Below are positions 1 through 6,747 of a stretch of DNA of 64,000 nucleotides, one piece after another. The DNA lies in assembly GCF_003205495.1 (NCBI RefSeq), contig NZ_QJRX01000009.1, positions 1 through 64,000 of the forward strand. The letters run 5' to 3'. Positions within the stretch are counted from its first letter, which is position 1; each line of letters opens with the position of its first letter. This stretch comes from Aquipseudomonas alcaligenes. Lineage in GTDB: Bacteria; Pseudomonadota; Gammaproteobacteria; Pseudomonadales; Pseudomonadaceae. The notes under the pieces are model-generated. The model was not told where the DNA came from. It made no database searches and saw only the letters and a program-made list of their open reading frames with translations. A program made the position numbers and the translations under genes.

Positions 1-1
1 A

Positions 2-30
2 CCCCCATCCGCTCACGCGGGTGGGGGTTT
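2..30 (+). terminator. Rho-independent terminator-like hairpin
   Basis: A near-perfect hairpin with arms CCCCCA-CCGC and GCGG-TGGGGG around a TCAC loop, followed by TTT. It would end transcription of a gene lying before the window, which cannot be seen. The T-run is short, so strength is uncertain. Confidence 0.6.
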
Positions 31-120
31 GGCCTTTCTGGGCGAAATACTTTCCAGGACAGCGTTCTCGGCAGTCCGAGGGCAAAGTGCGCAGGCCGCA
101 TGCGTGAATCGCGCACATTA

Positions 121-144
121 AAAAGCCACCGCACCGGTGGCTTT
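121..144. terminator. Terminator downstream of queD (bidirectional shape)
   Basis: AAAAGCCACCG and CGGTGGCTTTT form a symmetric stem with A/T runs on both sides, so it can act in either direction. It lies 26 bases after the queD stop on the minus strand, as expected for the queD transcript. Confidence 0.75.
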
Positions 145-169
145 TGCGTTTCTTCAGCGCTAGGGCAGG

Positions 170-526
170 TCAGTCGCCGCGGTACTCACAGCCACTGGTG
201 CAGGTCTCGTGTACGCGGATGCGTGACAGTTCCGGCAGCAGCGGCTTGAGTTCCTGCCAGATCCACTTGGCCAGATTCTCGCTGGTGGGGTTTTCCAGAC
301 CGGGGATGTCGTTCAGGTAATTGTGGTCGAGGCGTTCGTAGATCGGCTTGAAGATCGCCTTGATCTCGGCGAAGTCGCGAATCCAGCCGGTGTGCGGATC
401 GACCTCGCCCTCGATATAGATGGCGGCGCGGAAGGAGTGGCCATGCAGGCGGCCGCACTTGTGGCCCGCCGGCACATGCGGCAGGAGATGGGCGGATTCG
501 AAGGTGAATTCTTTGAACAGTTCCAA
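170..526 (-). CDS. queD: 6-carboxy-5,6,7,8-tetrahydropterin synthase QueD
   Basis: QueD converts 7,8-dihydroneopterin triphosphate to 6-carboxytetrahydropterin, an early step of queuosine (tRNA wobble base) synthesis in the cytosol. The 118-residue product has the family zinc ligands (His13, then His28 and His30 in the LHGHSF motif) and the catalytic Cys24 in HKCGRLHGH. The late HETCTSG motif is also present. I start it at a TTG that gives LELFKEFTF, because QueD proteins characteristically begin MELFKEF. The reading frame stays open another 47 codons upstream, but those codons match the C-terminus of a different, broken gene (DUF5329), so the longer product is rejected. The Shine-Dalgarno sequence is weak. 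The function call is secure; the TTG start is inferred. Confidence 0.93.
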   Translation of the reverse strand: MELFKEFTFESAHLLPHVPAGHKCGRLHGHSFRAAIYIEGEVDPHTGWIRDFAEIKAIFKPIYERLDHNYLNDIPGLENPTSENLAKWIWQELKPLLPELSRIRVHETCTSGCEYRGD

Positions 527-589
527 GATAAACGCTCTGCTGGATAGGCCGCGAAGCGGCGTGAAGCTCGCCTGGCAGTTTACCAGTTC

Positions 590-947
590 GGACGCTTGAC
601 GAGCCTGCCGCAGGCGATCGAACGTGCTATTGAGCCAGCCGGCGAAGGCTGCAACTTGCCCCGGCAATTCACTAGGAGCGGCTCATCGCTCATGCTGCTT
701 GCGGTCGCTGCGCGGGTGATGAAGTCCTCGGGCGAGTTGAGCAGGCCCTTCTCCTCCAGATAGTCGAGTTTCCTCTGCAGTTGCTGGCTGAAGAATGCTT
801 GCTGCCATTGCGGATGAACCGGCAGCCGCTGCTCTCGACGAAGGCGAGCAGTTCATTCACTTCCTTGCAGCCCTGCTCATCCAGAGCGGCCTGCACGTTG
901 CCGCAGAAGATCAGGGTAGAAAGCGCCCGACTTCGGCTTAGCGGCAT
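590..947 (-). pseudogene. DUF5329-family gene broken by two frameshifts
   Basis: Three consecutive pieces in three different minus-strand frames line up with one remembered family pattern. The first, from an ATG at 947, reads EVNELLAFVESSGCRFIRNGS, preceded by a signal-peptide-like start. The second, from about 805 to 650, includes LQRKLDYLEEKGLLNSPEDF and then a SSMS...LVNC segment. The third, about 650 to 596, reads [16 protein letters not shown] and runs in frame into queD. DUF5329 proteins are small and secreted, with the order SGCxFxRNG, KxxYL, SSxSGKPYxVRC, W...LxxLR, and the pieces keep that order. The WY after RNG is lost. Either this is a true pseudogene or there are two sequencing errors. 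No function is known for the family. Confidence 0.68.
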
Positions 948-968
948 GATTGCTTTCTGGTCGTGCGT

Positions 969-2048
969 TCAGAGAGGTTGCAGGCGTTCGCCCAGGCGAG
1001 CGCTGTCGGCCAGTTCGAGGAACTCATCACCTAGGCGCTGGCTCTCGGTCATTGCCTTGCGCCAGTAGCGTTCGCGTCCGCTATCGTCGCCCAGGTAGCG
1101 CTTGAAGTCGCTACGGTCCGGTAGCTTGCCATGGGGCAATTTGGCCAGATACTCGCGCGCCGGCGCCAGCAGAAGCACGTCCTGCAGGCGCTCGGCGTCG
1201 CCGCGGCGCCAGGACAGGCCCTTGTCGAACCAGCCGGGGATGACCTTGTCGGTGAAGTGCGGATAGAGCACCACGCCATCGGCCTGGTAGGGCAAGTCGA
1301 GGTGATAGTCGAGCAGGCCACCGTCGCGGTAGGCGCCCGGTTCGAGGCCGGGGATCTCGCGGATCGCCTCCATCACCATGGGGATCGAGCCCGAGGCCAG
1401 CAGGGCATGACGCAGATTGCCCTCGGAGAGGGTGTGAAAGTGCGAGCGGAAGTCGTTCAAGGCACCCAGTGGCGGCATCTGGCGGGCGTCGTGGAGGATT
1501 ATCCGGTCGAAATGCCGGCCCAAGCGGCTGCGGCTCAGCAGGTTGTTACCGATCACCGATGACAGGCCCAAGCCGAGCTTACCGCGATGGTCATGCTGGA
1601 GCAGGCCGTGGCTGCGTACCACCACGATATTCAGGCGGTACAGCGGATTATCCAGCACCGCCGCGTCCTGGCCTTCGAGCAGATCATCGAGCAGTTGCAC
1701 ACAGCTGCGCGATACCTCGGCCATGCTCACGCCCTTGGCGAAGCGCTGGCTGGTATACAGCTCGCCGAGGCGGCGGATACCGGCGCAGGGATCAGGCAGA
1801 CAGGCACTGGCGAAACGCCAGGAGCCGATCGAGGCGCCGATCAGGGTGCGTTCGCGGGGTGCCCGTGGCAGCCAGTCACCGAACAGGGCCAGATCGAGTC
1901 CCTGGATGCCCAGGCCCTTGGGGCCGCCGGCGGCGCCAGGCAGAATAACGACATCGGCTGGCTGTAGGCCCTGCTCGCGGATACGCGCCAGGGCGCGCTT
2001 GCCGGCGCGCAGGCTGAGGGCTGGGGACTTGATATGGATGGCGGTCAT
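969..2048 (-). CDS. Patatin-like phospholipase family protein
   Basis: A 359-residue patatin-fold acyl hydrolase. Visible motifs are the oxyanion-hole glycine stretch GGPKG (41-45), the nucleophile elbow GASIG with Ser73, and the catalytic Asp in DGG (242-244); together these give the Ser-Asp dyad. The residue after the elbow and the long C-terminal part fit a free-standing bacterial patatin. No signal peptide or membrane segment is seen, so it is probably cytosolic or peripheral. The start is an ATG with GGAG close upstream. It is transcribed toward the broken DUF5329 gene and queD, away from the integrated element that begins 100 bases upstream. The substrate cannot be told from the sequence. 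Confidence 0.85.
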   Translation of the reverse strand: MTAIHIKSPALSLRAGKRALARIREQGLQPADVVILPGAAGGPKGLGIQGLDLALFGDWLPRAPRERTLIGASIGSWRFASACLPDPCAGIRRLGELYTSQRFAKGVSMAEVSRSCVQLLDDLLEGQDAAVLDNPLYRLNIVVVRSHGLLQHDHRGKLGLGLSSVIGNNLLSRSRLGRHFDRIILHDARQMPPLGALNDFRSHFHTLSEGNLRHALLASGSIPMVMEAIREIPGLEPGAYRDGGLLDYHLDLPYQADGVVLYPHFTDKVIPGWFDKGLSWRRGDAERLQDVLLLAPAREYLAKLPHGKLPDRSDFKRYLGDDSGRERYWRKAMTESQRLGDEFLELADSARLGERLQPL

Positions 2049-2147
2049 GCTCGGCTCCGTATTGCAAGCCAGCGATTATAGTGGCGTGCCGGTTCAGGCC
2101 AAGCGGCTTCAGCGGGTGAATACCCCGTCAGTTGTGAGTCTTGTGCG

Positions 2148-2165
2148 GATTCAGCTTGAATTAAG
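2148..2165. repeat. attL: left 18-bp attachment repeat
   Basis: GATTCAGCTTGAATTAAG, identical to 6730-6747. It marks the left boundary of the element, 100 bp upstream of the patatin-like gene. It contains TTCAG-N6-TTAAG, one base off the reported BqsR box. Confidence 0.8.
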
Positions 2166-2495
2166 CGCTGAAGAGAGGTGACGCAGAGGAGGCCCGAAGA
2201 TAGGGGCTTCCAGGCGTGTGCGTCAATCGATTCGTGCCAATTCGTGCCAATCAGACGGCTCAGCGCTGCCCTCGAAGGAATGAGGATCGTGGCTTGACCA
2301 GCCCCGTTCCAACTCAGGGACTCCTTCGATCACCAGAGGATTTCCGAGGGCGGCACGGGGGAATCCAAGCAGGGCTCTTTTATGGAATGGGGTCTCGAAA
2401 ATTTGTCCCGTTTTGCACAGGGCAACCCCGTTACCGGTGATAGTTGACCACGGATTACGACTGCTTAGAGGTGAACCCGGTGGGGGATCACAGGG
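2166..2495. other. Non-coding left end of the element
   Basis: About 330 bases without a convincing gene. It holds the tandem arm-type repeat (2230-2252) and the start of a block (2446-2469) that recurs in degenerate form at 3207-3232. Short open frames here have no ribosome-binding site or family resemblance. Confidence 0.6.
2230..2252. repeat. Left tandem 10-bp repeat, probable integrase arm site
   Basis: Two abutting copies of TTCGTGCCAA, flanked by A and TC. The same 23 bases in the same orientation recur at 6638-6660, and a single copy lies at 3100-3112. The copy is 64 bp inside the left attachment repeat. Arm-type binding sites for tyrosine recombinases look like this; the assignment is inference from position and symmetry. 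Confidence 0.6.
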
Positions 2496-2930
2496 TTAGC
2501 TGTCGGATGCTTCAAGGTGCTCTATCTGCTTGGCTGAAGGAGCCCAGCGACCACGCGAAGCAAGCAGAAGGTAGGCACCGTGATCCAACGGTTCACCCTT
2601 TGCGATTCGCCTGAAGGTGCTCTCAATATACATGCGGCCAAAATAACTGAACTGACCATCGTTCGGCTCCTCGGGAGTATCCAGTTCTTCGATGAGATGA
2701 TGGGGGCTGGCTGCGAGGAGGCGGGGTATGATCAGTTGAAGTGCTTTGACGTAGCGTCGTGCATGTCTCTGACCAAGGCCGGTAGAGTCTGCCACCGTGG
2801 CTACCGTGATTTCCTCGACGGACTCAATGAGCCGTATAAGGGTTCTCACTGACAGCGGTCTGGACGCCTCTGCGCTACCTTCTTGGCGGTCATGCCAGTT
2901 CAGGCGGGCGACTCCTTCAATAATGTCCAT
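2496..2930 (-). CDS. Hypothetical protein with helix-turn-helix-like segment
   Basis: A 144-residue protein I do not recognise. Residues about 30-62 (from LIRLIESVEEI through VADSTGLGQRHARRYV) look like a winged helix-turn-helix: a short helix, then a turn at TGLG, then a basic recognition helix. It may therefore be a DNA-binding regulator of the element. The C-terminal part contains a FGRMYIESTF motif that also survives in a degenerate second copy at 3264-3300. The ATG at 2930 is chosen because the upstream gene ends 14 bases inside it, suggesting coupled translation. A longer frame from a TTG at 2975 is possible. The function is inferred only from the fold-like pattern. Confidence 0.6.
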   Translation of the reverse strand: MDIIEGVARLNWHDRQEGSAEASRPLSVRTLIRLIESVEEITVATVADSTGLGQRHARRYVKALQLIIPRLLAASPHHLIEELDTPEEPNDGQFSYFGRMYIESTFRRIAKGEPLDHGAYLLLASRGRWAPSAKQIEHLEASDS

Positions 2931-3159
2931 GGCAAACTCTGGATACCGCCCCCAAGTCGTAGTGGGCCCGAACAAAAACGCGAACGGGTTGACTATGCGC
3001 GCTGCTGGTCTGCCTCTTCGTTCGCTGGGGTTTCGCTCCGGGGCGGCGTGTTGCCCTGTTTCGGGTCTTCTGGTTCCTCTTCTGGATCAGTTGATCTGCA
3101 TTCGTGCCAATCCGCTGGGACAACTCTGCAAGCTGGTTGGCTGTGAGCATCTGGGACAT
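2917..3159 (-). CDS. Small hypothetical protein, first gene of a two-gene unit
   Basis: An 80-residue open frame with a good start: ATG preceded by AGAGGAA six bases away. The N-terminus (MLTANQLAELSQRIGTNADQ) is helical in character, and the middle is strongly basic (KRNQKTRNRATRR), as in small nucleic-acid-binding proteins. Its stop overlaps the start region of the HTH-like gene at 2930, so the two are probably translated together. Part of the coding sequence contains a single TTCGTGCCAA unit (3101-3110), the element's repeated motif. I do not recognise a family, and the last 30 residues look less protein-like, so the true C-terminus could differ. Confidence 0.5.
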   Translation of the reverse strand: MSQMLTANQLAELSQRIGTNADQLIQKRNQKTRNRATRRPGAKPQRTKRQTSSAHSQPVRVFVRAHYDLGAVSRVCHGHY

Positions 3160-3206
3160 CGGGTTCCTCTCTTGTAGCAGTGGGTGGGCTACAAGTGAGG
3201 GTTTTT

Positions 3207-3300
3207 GCGAACCACGGATGACGATTTCTTAGCGAAGCAGCCCGCAGGGCATCACTGGGCCGGCTTGAAGGTGCTCTTGATATACATGCGGCCGAAATAA
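3207..3300. repeat. Degenerate partial copy of the HTH-gene tail
   Basis: Bases 3264-3300 match 2610-2646 at 33 of 37 positions, and 3210-3232 match 2447-2469 with a few differences. The unit therefore looks like a truncated, diverged duplicate of the end of the HTH-like gene and its downstream flank, missing about 110 bases between the two blocks. Read on the minus strand it still encodes FGRMYIKSTF followed by a stop. Confidence 0.55.
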
Positions 3301-3406
3301 ATTTGGTAAGAGGTCTCTACCGAGGGAGAGCCGTGGGGCGGTCGAGTGGTTTGGTGGCTGTATACTCCTGGCCTTCGCCAAATTCATCAGCGCAAGGAGC
3401 AAGCGC

Positions 3407-3988
3407 ATGGGACTTTTTGATCGGCTCTTCGGTGGCCGCTTTACGGCACCACCTCCCGATGAAACAGATATTAGCGACGCTGAAATTCTCCGAGAGCTTC
3501 ACCCGCGTCCGTCACCTGATCAGCGTAAAGCCATGAAGGGCCTACTTGGGCACTTGCTGGCCAGAATGCCGGAAGATGAGTCTCAAAGACTGGTTCGTCG
3601 TATCGACCGTCTATTTACCGCGCAAGATGCTGCCTATAAGGCCATCTCCAGCGGACTACTGGACAGAACAAGAGGGCAGAAGCTCCAGTATCTGGCGATG
3701 CTCAGTGTCGATTGGCGCGGATTCGACGGCTTCGAGTACATGGCACCTATTGCAGTGAAAGCAAGTGGGATCACAGAAGCCTTCGCATACCGACACACCG
3801 ATAACCTGCCGATGTCTGAGGTGCTAAGGCGCTTTGATGCATGGCTTGCTGAGCATGGGCTGCGATACCTTCAGGTCGATTCTGGAAGCGATAGCTACGA
3901 AGGCTTCATCGTTGATGCCAACAGGGTTCAGGAGATTACTCGACTGGCAGAGGACGCTGGCCTGCGCGTCAGCCATGAGAGCTTCTGA
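3407..3988 (+). CDS. Hypothetical cargo protein, DUF6630-like C-terminus
   Basis: A 193-residue soluble protein starting MGLFDRLFG, with a clear AAGGAG ribosome-binding site ten bases before the ATG. No signal peptide or membrane segment is visible. Residues 101-112 (VDWRGFDGFEYM) and 152-170 (LRYLQVDSGSDSYEGFIVD) resemble my recollection of DUF6630, where a SGSDSY-type motif precedes a final strand-helix unit; that assignment is tentative. It is the best-formed gene of the element and faces away from the HTH pair. A TATACT at 3361-3366 is placed as a -10 box for it. Possible roles (host fitness, anti-phage, or none) cannot be decided from sequence. Confidence 0.75.
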   Translation: MGLFDRLFGGRFTAPPPDETDISDAEILRELHPRPSPDQRKAMKGLLGHLLARMPEDESQRLVRRIDRLFTAQDAAYKAISSGLLDRTRGQKLQYLAMLSVDWRGFDGFEYMAPIAVKASGITEAFAYRHTDNLPMSEVLRRFDAWLAEHGLRYLQVDSGSDSYEGFIVDANRVQEITRLAEDAGLRVSHESF

Positions 3989-4071
3989 AGGCCCAGCAAA
4001 GGGCGAGCAGTGACCTGAACTACGCTTAGACGAGTAGTACTCAATCAGAGTGGGGGCATGCTCATGAACGC

Positions 4072-4497
4072 ATGGCTCATACCCAAGAGGGCTCTAATCG
4101 TGCAGTCGTTGCGATCCTGAGCGCGAAACGCTCCCATGAGTTCGTCGAGGACTTGATTGATCTCCTCTACATGCGCGATACGGCGTCGGCCTTCGATCTG
4201 GCCTACTACGCGAATCGCAAGAGTGAACGCCGGGCTCGCAACCGGATGATTTGCAGTGTTGGAGGCCGAATTTTCTATGGCACAGCTTCCATGTGCTTGT
4301 TCGGACGGCTGGTCTCAGGCCTTGAGGTGAACGAGGCCCAAGGGATCGAGACTATCCGATGTACCGAGCTGGCTTACTATCGCAATAGCCCAGTGGCACC
4401 AGACGGCATTGAGCTGGTCGAGCCAGAACAGTCCAAGAAGTTCTCGCAGCCTTTTGGGCGGTCTGGAAATAGCGGCGTCAAAAGGGCAGACCCCTAA
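4072..4497 (+). CDS. Hypothetical cargo protein
   Basis: A 141-residue open frame that I cannot assign. It has a compact helical first half (SHEFVEDLIDLLYM), a basic centre (NRKSERRARNRM), then a GGRIFYG segment followed by LFGRLVSGLEV. There is no signal peptide, and codon use is less GC-biased than in neighbouring chromosomal genes. It follows the 3407 gene by 83 bases on the same strand, so the two may form one transcript. The ATG at 4072 has no strong ribosome-binding site, and two further ATGs lie just upstream in another frame. Its stop sits in a perfect hairpin (4493-4513), which may end the transcript. Confidence 0.6.
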   Translation: MAHTQEGSNRAVVAILSAKRSHEFVEDLIDLLYMRDTASAFDLAYYANRKSERRARNRMICSVGGRIFYGTASMCLFGRLVSGLEVNEAQGIETIRCTELAYYRNSPVAPDGIELVEPEQSKKFSQPFGRSGNSGVKRADP

Positions 4498-4513
4498 GGG
4501 ATCAGCCCTTAGG
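4493..4513. terminator. Hairpin between convergent element genes
   Basis: CCTAAGGG and CCCTTAGG form a perfect 8-bp stem around ATCAG. It overlaps the stop codon of the 4072 gene and lies between two converging gene groups. No T-run follows, so it may be a weak or bidirectional terminator only. Confidence 0.4.
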
Positions 4514-4529
4514 TGACGTAGTGCGGTGA

Positions 4530-4646
4530 CTACGGGTTCTTTTCCCCGTGGTGCCGAAGGAGCTTGCGCTTCCAGTCGGTGTCCAGCATGCACGCGAAGA
4601 TCACGATGGCCAGGGCGAGGACGCCCAGGAACTGCCAGATACTCAT
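4530..4646 (-). CDS. 38-residue single-pass membrane protein
   Basis: A very small gene reading MSIWQFLGVLALAIVIF followed by ACMLD and a basic tail rich in Lys, Arg and His. It has one hydrophobic helix (about residues 4-20) and a positively charged C-terminus, so it should be an N-out, C-in inner-membrane peptide. The start is fixed by an ATGA overlap with the stop of the preceding small gene. It is the last member of the recombinase-led transcript. Its shape resembles holin-like or small regulatory membrane peptides, but there is no basis for a function. Confidence 0.5.
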   Translation of the reverse strand: MSIWQFLGVLALAIVIFACMLDTDWKRKLLRHHGEKNP

Positions 4647-4807
4647 GGGGCCACCCATGGATTGGGCTTCTCGATGCCTGAGCCCTCTTGCTCTGCTGAC
4701 TTGCGGACGCTGAGGACTAACGCCACAAAGTGCAGCCCAGCGCGGATAGCCCAGTAAACCGCAAGGGCACCACACAGCCACTGAAGACAGGTCAAGAAGA
4801 GGCTCAT
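4643..4807 (-). CDS. 54-residue small membrane protein
   Basis: The peptide begins MSLFLTCLQWLCGALAVYW and continues through a second hydrophobic stretch (AGLHFVALVLSV) into a charged tail ending KPNPWVAP. The first 37 residues could form one long or two short membrane helices. It is flanked by ATGA overlaps on both sides: its ATG overlaps the stop of the zinc-ribbon gene, and its TGA overlaps the start of the next peptide. Such phased coupling is hard to get by chance and is the main support that this short frame is a gene. No family is recognised. Confidence 0.55.
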   Translation of the reverse strand: MSLFLTCLQWLCGALAVYWAIRAGLHFVALVLSVRKSAEQEGSGIEKPNPWVAP

Positions 4808-5202
4808 ACGGTCGCTCCCTTTGGCTCTGAAAGGGTCGCATGGGTTTTAGTGGCCTTGGGCGCATACACAAGCACCCGAGGGAAATCCTTCCAGTCCCGT
4901 CCGCCATTGTTTCCGCCATTGTTGTGCTTATCGAAGTCCACAGTGCGCCAGTAGGACACGCCGCTGCACTGGAAGCACCTTGCGGCATCCAGGGCACCAT
5001 CTGGACCAAAACGCCCGATGTTCTCACTGGGGGACTCAGGGCCTCCACAGCCGTACTCAACGTCCGCCACCTGACCACAGCAAGGGCAAGTGAAGACCCC
5101 GATGGGGTTGGACAGTCCTTCATCGTCGTAGGCTTGGTGCAGGTCCTGTGCTTCCAGGCTGGCGCTGTAAGCGAAAACGCTCAGATTCTCCAGGGCGCTC
5201 AT
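4804..5202 (-). CDS. Zinc-ribbon hypothetical protein
   Basis: A 132-residue protein with two paired-cysteine motifs, CPCC at about residues 39-42 and CFQC at about 76-79. They are separated by a glycine-rich, acidic stretch, giving a likely zinc-binding ribbon. It is soluble, with no signal peptide. Its ATG overlaps the recombinase stop as ATGA, and its own stop overlaps the next small gene in the same way, so it sits inside a translationally coupled set. Zinc ribbons here could bind DNA or a partner protein, for example an excision factor, but this is only context. I do not recognise the family. Confidence 0.65.
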   Translation of the reverse strand: MSALENLSVFAYSASLEAQDLHQAYDDEGLSNPIGVFTCPCCGQVADVEYGCGGPESPSENIGRFGPDGALDAARCFQCSGVSYWRTVDFDKHNNGGNNGGRDWKDFPRVLVYAPKATKTHATLSEPKGATV

Positions 5203-6683
5203 GCGGTCATCTCGCCCAGAGCCTTGCGGATAGCCTCGTGCTTCTTCTGGACCGGGATGCCACCTCCGTAGGTGTCGTAGGTGACTGTCCGCGAAGCGTG
5301 GCCTGTTACGGCCTGTGCATACTGAAGCTCAACACCCGCAGTTTTCATAGAGGCCGCCATGTGGTGCCGTAGGGAGTGGAGGGTCTGGTGCTCGCCCTGG
5401 TCTTCCCCGAGAGCCTGCCTGATCAACTTGCCGAGGACTTTGCTGGCTTTCCCAGAGTTCACCCCGTTTTGTGATGGAAGAGCACCGTTATCGGGTGCCT
5501 GAAGGAATGTCCCGAGGTCGAAGTCCAGCGCACCATCCACGAGCGGCACAAGGCGTTTGCTGTGCTTTTTCTTAATGGACTTGCCTTCATCGTCTTCGTT
5601 GATGTCGATGCACCACAGACCATCTACCTGCCGGATGTCCGCCTCGGTCAGGCCGCATAGTTCACCGATTCGAGCCCCAGTGATAATCCCCAGGGATAGC
5701 GCCCAGCGCTCCTAGGAGGTCGCAGGGAGGGCATTGGCGTAAGCCATGATGGTGACTACCTGTTCCCGAGTGAACGCTACGCGCTCGCTGTCAGTCCCCC
5801 TGGTGAGCTTGAGCTTGACCGCGTAGTGCTTGGGTAATTTGTCGGTGATCTCGGCCCATCCCAGGACAGCAATCAACTGGCCCAGCAACGTGTTGACGGT
5901 GGACGCCTTCCGGTCCTCCAATAGCCAGCCCCTGAGCGCTGTCAGGTCCTCCCGAGTGTGGGACCGTAGGTCAGTGACCCCGACTGCCTCGAAGGCGCGC
6001 TTAAGGACCTTGTGAGTCGATATGGCTGTCGTCCTACTGGAGCCCTTCAAGTTGACGCTGTGTTCGGCCATGTACAGCTCAGACAGCGTGGACCAGCTCA
6101 AGGGTTCCTTGGGTGGGCTTACAGATGGGGACAGGGACGCTGGGCCGCAACTGTCCGCCACTGGCTCATTCGTCAGTTGGTCAATCAACCTGACCAGCTC
6201 ACCATGGTTCCCTTCAGCTCGGGCATTGGCGGCCACCATGATCTTTTGGCCTACTCCTACTGCTCGGTATTGGTCCGCGCTTAGGTCGCCCCGCTTGCCG
6301 ATCTGGCGGAGGGCTAAGTACATGCCCCGGTAGGACTCACTGGCCGCCCAGTCCATCCCATCGTCACCGTGGGATACTGCAAGGCAGTCCTCAGCGATAA
6401 CGATGAGGCGGGCGCGTAGCTCAGGCCAAGTGGCTTCGGGGTTATTGAGGCGGAAGTGGTCGAGTGCTTGGGTGATGGCTTTGGTCACGGATACGGCTAC
6501 GGAACGACTGGAGGTGCGCAGGGCTACGCTGTAGACCCCGAGGCGCTGGTTGCGGGGGCGAAGGCGCAGATAGTAGCGTCCATGTCGCCTGAAGAGCCAC
6601 GGCTTGGCGAGCTGGGTAGCTGGTATGGTGGCACTGAATTCGTGCCAATTCGTGCCAATCGAGGCGGTCGGGTGAGCGGTCAT
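5199..6683 (-). pseudogene. Tyrosine recombinase (integrase) with in-frame amber stop
   Basis: A single 495-codon frame interrupted only by a TAG at 5712-5714 (codon 324). The upstream part has a DUF6538-like start (LFRRHGRYYLRLRPR) and the SAM-like core-binding domain. The downstream part holds all the catalytic residues: Arg338 in GARIGEL, Lys in KSIKKKHSK, His436 and Arg439 in HSLRHH, His462 in TGHAS, and Tyr472. The frame continues without a break after the TAG, so only one base needs to change to restore it. As read, the product lacks catalysis unless the stop is suppressed. It begins 47 bp from the right attachment repeat. The N-terminal coding region contains the right-hand arm repeat. 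Confidence 0.85.
6638..6660. repeat. Right tandem 10-bp repeat, probable integrase arm site
   Basis: Same 23 bases and same orientation as 2230-2252: two TTCGTGCCAA units. It lies 69 bp inside the right attachment repeat and within the first codons of the recombinase, encoding IGTNWHEF on the minus strand. In a circular form of the element it would sit opposite the left copy around the core. Confidence 0.6.
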
Positions 6684-6729
6684 AATAGCGGAGCCCTTGT
6701 GGTTGCTGGGCCTCCGTGTCGCTCTTCAA

Positions 6730-6747
6730 GATTCAGCTTGAATTAAG
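6730..6747. repeat. attR: right 18-bp attachment repeat
   Basis: GATTCAGCTTGAATTAAG, identical to 2148-2165. It forms the right boundary of the element and overlaps the presumed BqsR box of the bqs operon. Confidence 0.8.

Larger units (their letters stand above)
2148..6747. mobile_element. 4.6-kb integrative element flanked by 18-bp direct repeats
   Basis: The exact repeat GATTCAGCTTGAATTAAG occurs at 2148-2165 and 6730-6747, and nothing outside it matches. Between the copies lie a tyrosine recombinase gene next to the right repeat and transcribed away from it, the usual layout for a site-specific integrating element. Tandem 10-bp repeats sit 64-69 bp inside each end. The cargo is of unfamiliar type with looser codon use than the GC-rich neighbours. 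Removing 2148-6729 would join the region upstream of the patatin gene to the bqs operon. No replication, capsid or conjugation gene is seen, so the element looks like a small genomic island or satellite. It is probably immobile because the recombinase has a stop codon. Confidence 0.8.

Noticed and set aside
4058..4115. Short frame MLMNAWLIPKRALIVQ upstream of and overlapping the 4072 gene
   Set aside because: It is 20 codons, in a different frame, with no coupling to the 4072 start; it could be an upstream peptide but nothing supports it.
2148..6747. The 18-bp repeat as a simple duplicated operator unrelated to integration
   Set aside because: The copies bound a recombinase-bearing, compositionally different segment with symmetric internal repeats, which a duplicated operator alone would not explain. 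The operator reading is kept as an additional property.
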